Below are positions 5,802 through 8,618 of a stretch of DNA of 8,618 nucleotides, one piece after another; the first letter of the stretch is position 1; each line of letters starts with the position of its first letter. The notes under the pieces are model-generated. The model searched no databases. It had not been told where the DNA came from and was given only the letters and a program-made list of their open reading frames with translations. The translations under genes and the position numbers were made by a program. The stretch lies in NCBI GenBank assembly GCA_046735265.1, contig JBKPSZ010000170.1, forward strand, positions 1 to 8,618, given 5' to 3'. This DNA comes from DATBFU01 sp046735265. GTDB lineage: Bacteria > Acidobacteriota > Thermoanaerobaculia > UBA5066 > Gp7-AA6.

Positions 5802-6698
5802 ATGAGCACCTTTCTCCAGCAGCTCGTCAACGGCCTGTCGCTCGGGTCCATCTACGCCCTGATCGCGCTCGGGTACACGATGGTCTACGGTGTCCTGCGC
5901 CTGATCAATTTCGCGCACGGCGACGTCTACATGCTCGGCGCCTACGCCGGCTACTTTCTCTCCCGCAAGCTCCGCGGAGAAGAGCCTTCGCTCCTCTCGG
6001 CGCTCATCGTGATGGCGGGCGCGATGGTCGCGTGCGCGATCGCCGGAATGGTCATCGAGCGCTTCGCGTACCGTCCCGTCCGCCGCGCCTCCCGGCTGAC
6101 GCTTCTGATCACCGCGATCGGCGTCTCGCTCTTCATCGAGAACGGCGCGCAGCTCGTCTTCGGGCCCGACCCGAAGTTCTTTCCGTCGCTGGCGCCCCAC
6201 GCCGACTTCCGGCTCGGCCACGTTCGAATCACGAGCGAGCAGCTGACCGTCATCGTCGTTTCGGTCCTGCTCATGCTGGCGTTGCGCTTCTTCATCCTGA
6301 AGACGCGGACCGGCAAGGCCATGCGCGCCGTCTCATTCAGCCTGGACGCGGCGAAGCTCATGGGGATCTCGACCGACGCGATCATTGCCGCGACCTTCGC
6401 GCTCGGGTCGGCACTGGCGGCCGCCGCGGGCGTGCTGATCGGGATGCAGATTCCGAAGATCGACCCCCTGATGGGGATCATCTACGGCCTGAAGGCGTTC
6501 GTCGCGGCCGTGCTCGGCGGCATCGGAAACATCCCGGGAGCCGTTCTGGGAGGGCTCCTGATCGGGATCTCCGAGGTCATGGTCGTCGGCTACCTCTCTT
6601 CGACCTACCGCGATGCGATCGCCTTCGGAATCCTGATTCTCGTCCTCCTCCTCCGGCCGCAGGGGATCCTGGGCCGGGTCCAGAAGGAGAAGGTCTGA
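5802..6698 (+). CDS. livH: Branched-chain amino acid-type ABC transporter permease LivH
   Basis: A 298-residue inner-membrane permease pairs with LivM to form the translocation path. It opens with QLVNGLSLGSIYALIALGYTMVYGVLRLINFAHGDVYMLG, a signature typical of LivH. Several hydrophobic helices follow, with a cytoplasmic coupling loop of the form GKAMRAVSFSLDAAKLMGIS (positions about 168-187) for contact with the ATPases. Near the C-terminus, GIIYGLKAFVAAVLGGIG and GAVLGGLLIGISEV are family hallmarks, and it ends with the usual LLLRPQGILGR. Length is normal. The ATG at 5802 was chosen because family similarity begins immediately; the upstream context lacks a good ribosome site, so translation may be weak. 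Its TGA lies in a 4-base overlap with the probable livM start. Confidence 0.95.
   Translation: MSTFLQQLVNGLSLGSIYALIALGYTMVYGVLRLINFAHGDVYMLGAYAGYFLSRKLRGEEPSLLSALIVMAGAMVACAIAGMVIERFAYRPVRRASRLTLLITAIGVSLFIENGAQLVFGPDPKFFPSLAPHADFRLGHVRITSEQLTVIVVSVLLMLALRFFILKTRTGKAMRAVSFSLDAAKLMGISTDAIIAATFALGSALAAAAGVLIGMQIPKIDPLMGIIYGLKAFVAAVLGGIGNIPGAVLGGLLIGISEVMVVGYLSSTYRDAIAFGILILVLLLRPQGILGRVQKEKV
6684..6697 (+). promoter_or_regulatory. Shine-Dalgarno and probable CTG start of livM
   Basis: AAGGAG (6684-6689) is followed after five bases by CTG (6695-6697), which overlaps the livH TGA as CTGA. No ATG, GTG or TTG lies at this spot in the livM frame. The next candidate, GTG at 6728, has no ribosome site and would trim the first helix. 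Confidence 0.55.
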
Positions 6699-7705
6699 AG
6701 CGCGCCGCGATCGCCGCGGGCGTCCTCGTGGCGCTCTGGGTCGGCAATGGGCTCCTCTCGGGCACGCTCGTGCCGGGCGTGCAGATCTCCCCGTACTTCC
6801 TCCAGGTGCTCTGTCTCGCCGGGATCAACATCATCCTGGCGGTGAGCTTGAACCTGATCAACGGCTTCACGGGGCAGTTCTCGATCGGCCACGCCGGGTT
6901 CATGGCGATCGGCGCGTACGCGTCGGCCTACGTCACCGTGACGTTCGGCGACAAGATCCGGGCGGCGCTCGGGTTCCTTCCGCAGGGAGGACGCGACGGG
7001 GCGCTTCTCCTGGTGGGCCTGGCGGTCGGCGGGGCGCTGGCGGCCCTCGCGGGATTCCTCGTCGGCGTTCCGTCCCTCCGTCTGCGCGGGGACTATCTCG
7101 CCATCGTGACGCTCGGTTTCGGGGAAATCATCCGCGTCTTCATCCTGAACATCGACGCGGTCGGCGGGGCCCGCGGTTTCACGGGGATCTCGAAGCTCGC
7201 GAATTTCTTCTGGATCTACCTCTTCGCGGCGATCACGATCCTCGTCGTGTCCCGGATCGTCCGTTCCTCCTTCGGACGGACGCTCATCGCGATCCGGGAG
7301 GACGAGATCGCCGCGGAGGCGATGGGCGTCGATACGACCCGCAGCAAAGTGATCTCCTTCATCGTTTCCTCGGCCTTCGCCGGGATCGCGGGGGGACTCT
7401 TCGGCCACTACCTGATGTACCTCCACACGAACTCGTTCACGTTCATCAAGTCGATCGAGATCATCATCATGATCGTCATCGGCGGCCTCGGGTCGATCAC
7501 GGGATCGGTCCTCGGCGCCGTGCTCTACATCGGGCTGACGGAGGGGCTGCGAGAATTCGCGCAGTACCGCATGGTCCTCTTTTCATTCCTTCTCGTCGTC
7601 CTCATGATCGTGAGACCGCAGGGGATCCTCGGGCACCGCGAGTTCCTGACTCTCCTGCCGAAACGCTGGCGCCTGGGCGTGGACGCTCCGCCCGCGGGCG
7701 GCTAG
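6695..7705 (+). CDS. livM: Branched-chain amino acid-type ABC transporter permease LivM
   Basis: A permease of about 336 residues partners LivH in the membrane. A first hydrophobic helix (about 4-24) is followed by ILAVSLNLINGFTGQFSIGHAGFMAIGAY, a characteristic LivM stretch. LRLRGDYLAIVTLGFGEIIRV comes next, then the coupling loop GRTLIAIREDEIAAEAMGVD for the ATPases. IIIMIVIGGLGSITGSVLGA and the C-terminal LMIVRPQGILG complete the family pattern. Length matches the shorter LivM proteins; E. coli LivM is longer at its N-terminus. The start is taken as CTG at 6695 because of the AAGGAG five bases before it and the CTGA overlap with the livH stop. The fallback is GTG at 6728, giving 325 residues. 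The same frame stays open upstream across livH, but that part is not coding. A spacer of 10 bases separates it from livG. Confidence 0.92.
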   Translation: MKRAAIAAGVLVALWVGNGLLSGTLVPGVQISPYFLQVLCLAGINIILAVSLNLINGFTGQFSIGHAGFMAIGAYASAYVTVTFGDKIRAALGFLPQGGRDGALLLVGLAVGGALAALAGFLVGVPSLRLRGDYLAIVTLGFGEIIRVFILNIDAVGGARGFTGISKLANFFWIYLFAAITILVVSRIVRSSFGRTLIAIREDEIAAEAMGVDTTRSKVISFIVSSAFAGIAGGLFGHYLMYLHTNSFTFIKSIEIIIMIVIGGLGSITGSVLGAVLYIGLTEGLREFAQYRMVLFSFLLVVLMIVRPQGILGHREFLTLLPKRWRLGVDAPPAGG

Positions 7706-7715
7706 AGAGGGGCGG

Positions 7716-8477
7716 ATGGCCCTCCTCGAGCTTTCGGGCGTCACGATGCGGTTCGGCGGCCTGATTGCCGTCAACGACGTCTCCTTCCAGGTCGAGCCGG
7801 GTCAGCTCTACGGTCTGATCGGACCCAACGGCGCCGGCAAGACGACCGTCTTCAACGTCATCACCGGGGTCTACAAGCCGACGCAGGGCGTGATCCGTCT
7901 CGAAGGGGAGTCGATCGGCGGGAAGCGGACCGGGCGCATCACCCGCCACGGCGTCGCGCGGACGTTCCAGAACATCCGGCTCTTTTCCGACATGACGGTC
8001 GTCGAAAACGTGAAGGTCGCCTTCCACTGCCGGCAGGCCGCCCACCTCGGGGCGGCGATGCTCCGCACGAAGACCCACGCGGAGGAAGAGGAACGCGTCG
8101 ACCGGGAGAGCCGCGAGCTCTTGAAGATCTTCCACCTCGACCGCCTCGCCGAGGAGAAGGCGCGAAATCTGCCGTATGGCAGCCAGCGCCGGCTCGAGAT
8201 CGCCCGCGCCATGGCGACTTCCCCGCGACTCCTCCTCCTGGACGAGCCCGCCGCGGGGATGAACCCCCAGGAAGCCAACGAGCTCATGGATCTCATCCGC
8301 TGGATCCGGGACCAGTACGGGATGGCGATCCTTCTCGTCGAGCACAACATGAAGGTCGTCATGGGCATCTGCGAGACCGTTCACGTGCTCGACTACGGTT
8401 CGACGATCGCCGTCGGGCCTCCCGCGAAGATCCAGAAGGATCCGAAGGTCATCGAGGCCTATCTGGGTGGCGCGTGA
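7716..8477 (+). CDS. livG: Branched-chain amino acid-type ABC transporter ATP-binding protein LivG
   Basis: A 253-residue ATPase powers the LivHM permease, acting on the cytoplasmic face as a heterodimer with LivF. The nucleotide-binding motifs are complete: Walker A GPNGAGKTT (36-44), Q-loop Q85 in RTFQNIRLF, a signature of the LivG variant type YGSQRRLEIARAMA (154-167) in place of LSGGQ, Walker B LLLLDEP (172-178) with catalytic E177, and the H-loop H210 in LLVEHNM. The insertion after the Q-loop (about 104-130) and the DPKVIEAYLG C-terminus are usual for LivG. Length is typical. The ATG at 7716 is preceded by the purine-rich AGAGGGGCGG. The stop overlaps the GTG of livF as GTGA. Confidence 0.96.
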   Translation: MALLELSGVTMRFGGLIAVNDVSFQVEPGQLYGLIGPNGAGKTTVFNVITGVYKPTQGVIRLEGESIGGKRTGRITRHGVARTFQNIRLFSDMTVVENVKVAFHCRQAAHLGAAMLRTKTHAEEEERVDRESRELLKIFHLDRLAEEKARNLPYGSQRRLEIARAMATSPRLLLLDEPAAGMNPQEANELMDLIRWIRDQYGMAILLVEHNMKVVMGICETVHVLDYGSTIAVGPPAKIQKDPKVIEAYLGGA

Positions 8478-8618
8478 GCGGAGCGCCCGCACCCGCCCCG
8501 ATTCTGGAAGTCTCGGACCTGGTCGTCTCGTACGGGGCCATCAAGGCGCTCAAGGGGATCTCGATCCAGCTCATGCCCGAAGAGATCGTGACGCTGATCG
8601 GCGCCAACGGCGCCGGCA
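8474..8618 (+). CDS. livF: Branched-chain amino acid-type ABC transporter ATP-binding protein LivF, N-terminal fragment
   Basis: The first 48 codons of the second ATPase run off the right window edge. The GTG start (8474) overlaps the livG stop as GTGA. A short alanine/proline-rich leader precedes ILEVSDLVVSYGAIKALKGIS, the standard LivF opening with the A-loop tyrosine (VSYG) for adenine stacking. The fragment ends within Walker A, at GANGAG, before the lysine. Its place after livG completes the livKHMGF order. The absence of the remaining domains is due only to the window boundary. Confidence 0.93.
   Translation, partial: MSGAPAPAPILEVSDLVVSYGAIKALKGISIQLMPEEIVTLIGANGAG

Noticed and set aside
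5729..6694. Upstream extension of the livM frame through all of livH
   Set aside because: The translation is Arg/Pro/Asp-rich with no membrane character until 6695, while livH in the overlapping frame is a clear permease. It is an accidental open frame.

Overview
This is a GC-rich bacterial chromosomal window (roughly two-thirds G+C by eye) with strong third-position G/C bias and uniform base use. It resembles a free-living soil or sediment bacterium of the Acidobacteriota, Myxococcota or related type. That placement is a guess: the window has no rRNA or other marker that would settle it. I see no IS element, tRNA, rRNA, CRISPR array, phage gene or sign of recent transfer. All gene-free stretches are shorter than 130 bases.

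The layout is divergent. Everything left of about 4445 is on the minus strand, and everything right of 4555 is on the plus strand. Reading leftward from the divergence point come pcnB (poly(A) polymerase I family), an agmatinase-family ureohydrolase, then, after a 123-base gap, a tightly packed three-gene signalling unit. That unit is an ECF sigma factor, a membrane-anchored anti-sigma factor with two zinc-finger-like Cys/His clusters, and a multi-pass membrane protein cut by the left edge. Both junctions in the unit are ATGA stop/start overlaps, so the three products are probably translationally coupled and work as one sigma/anti-sigma envelope-response module. pcnB and the agmatinase may share a transcript (64 bases apart), but their functions are not obviously linked.

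Reading rightward, a promoter-like sequence and a strong Shine-Dalgarno lead into a branched-chain amino acid (HAAT family) ABC transporter in the classical order livK-livH-livM-livG-livF. It comprises a lipoprotein binding protein, two permeases and two ATPases. LivF is cut by the right edge just before the Walker A lysine. livH/livM and livG/livF overlap by four bases; the livH/livM overlap appears to be CTGA, implying a CTG start for livM.

I did not find an undescribed biological system here. All genes belong to known families. The points worth checking are the probable CTG start of livM, the double zinc-cluster anti-sigma factor and its coupled membrane partner, a candidate self-regulated ECF promoter that would move the sigma-factor start, and the compact inverted repeats in the pcnB/livK divergent region.
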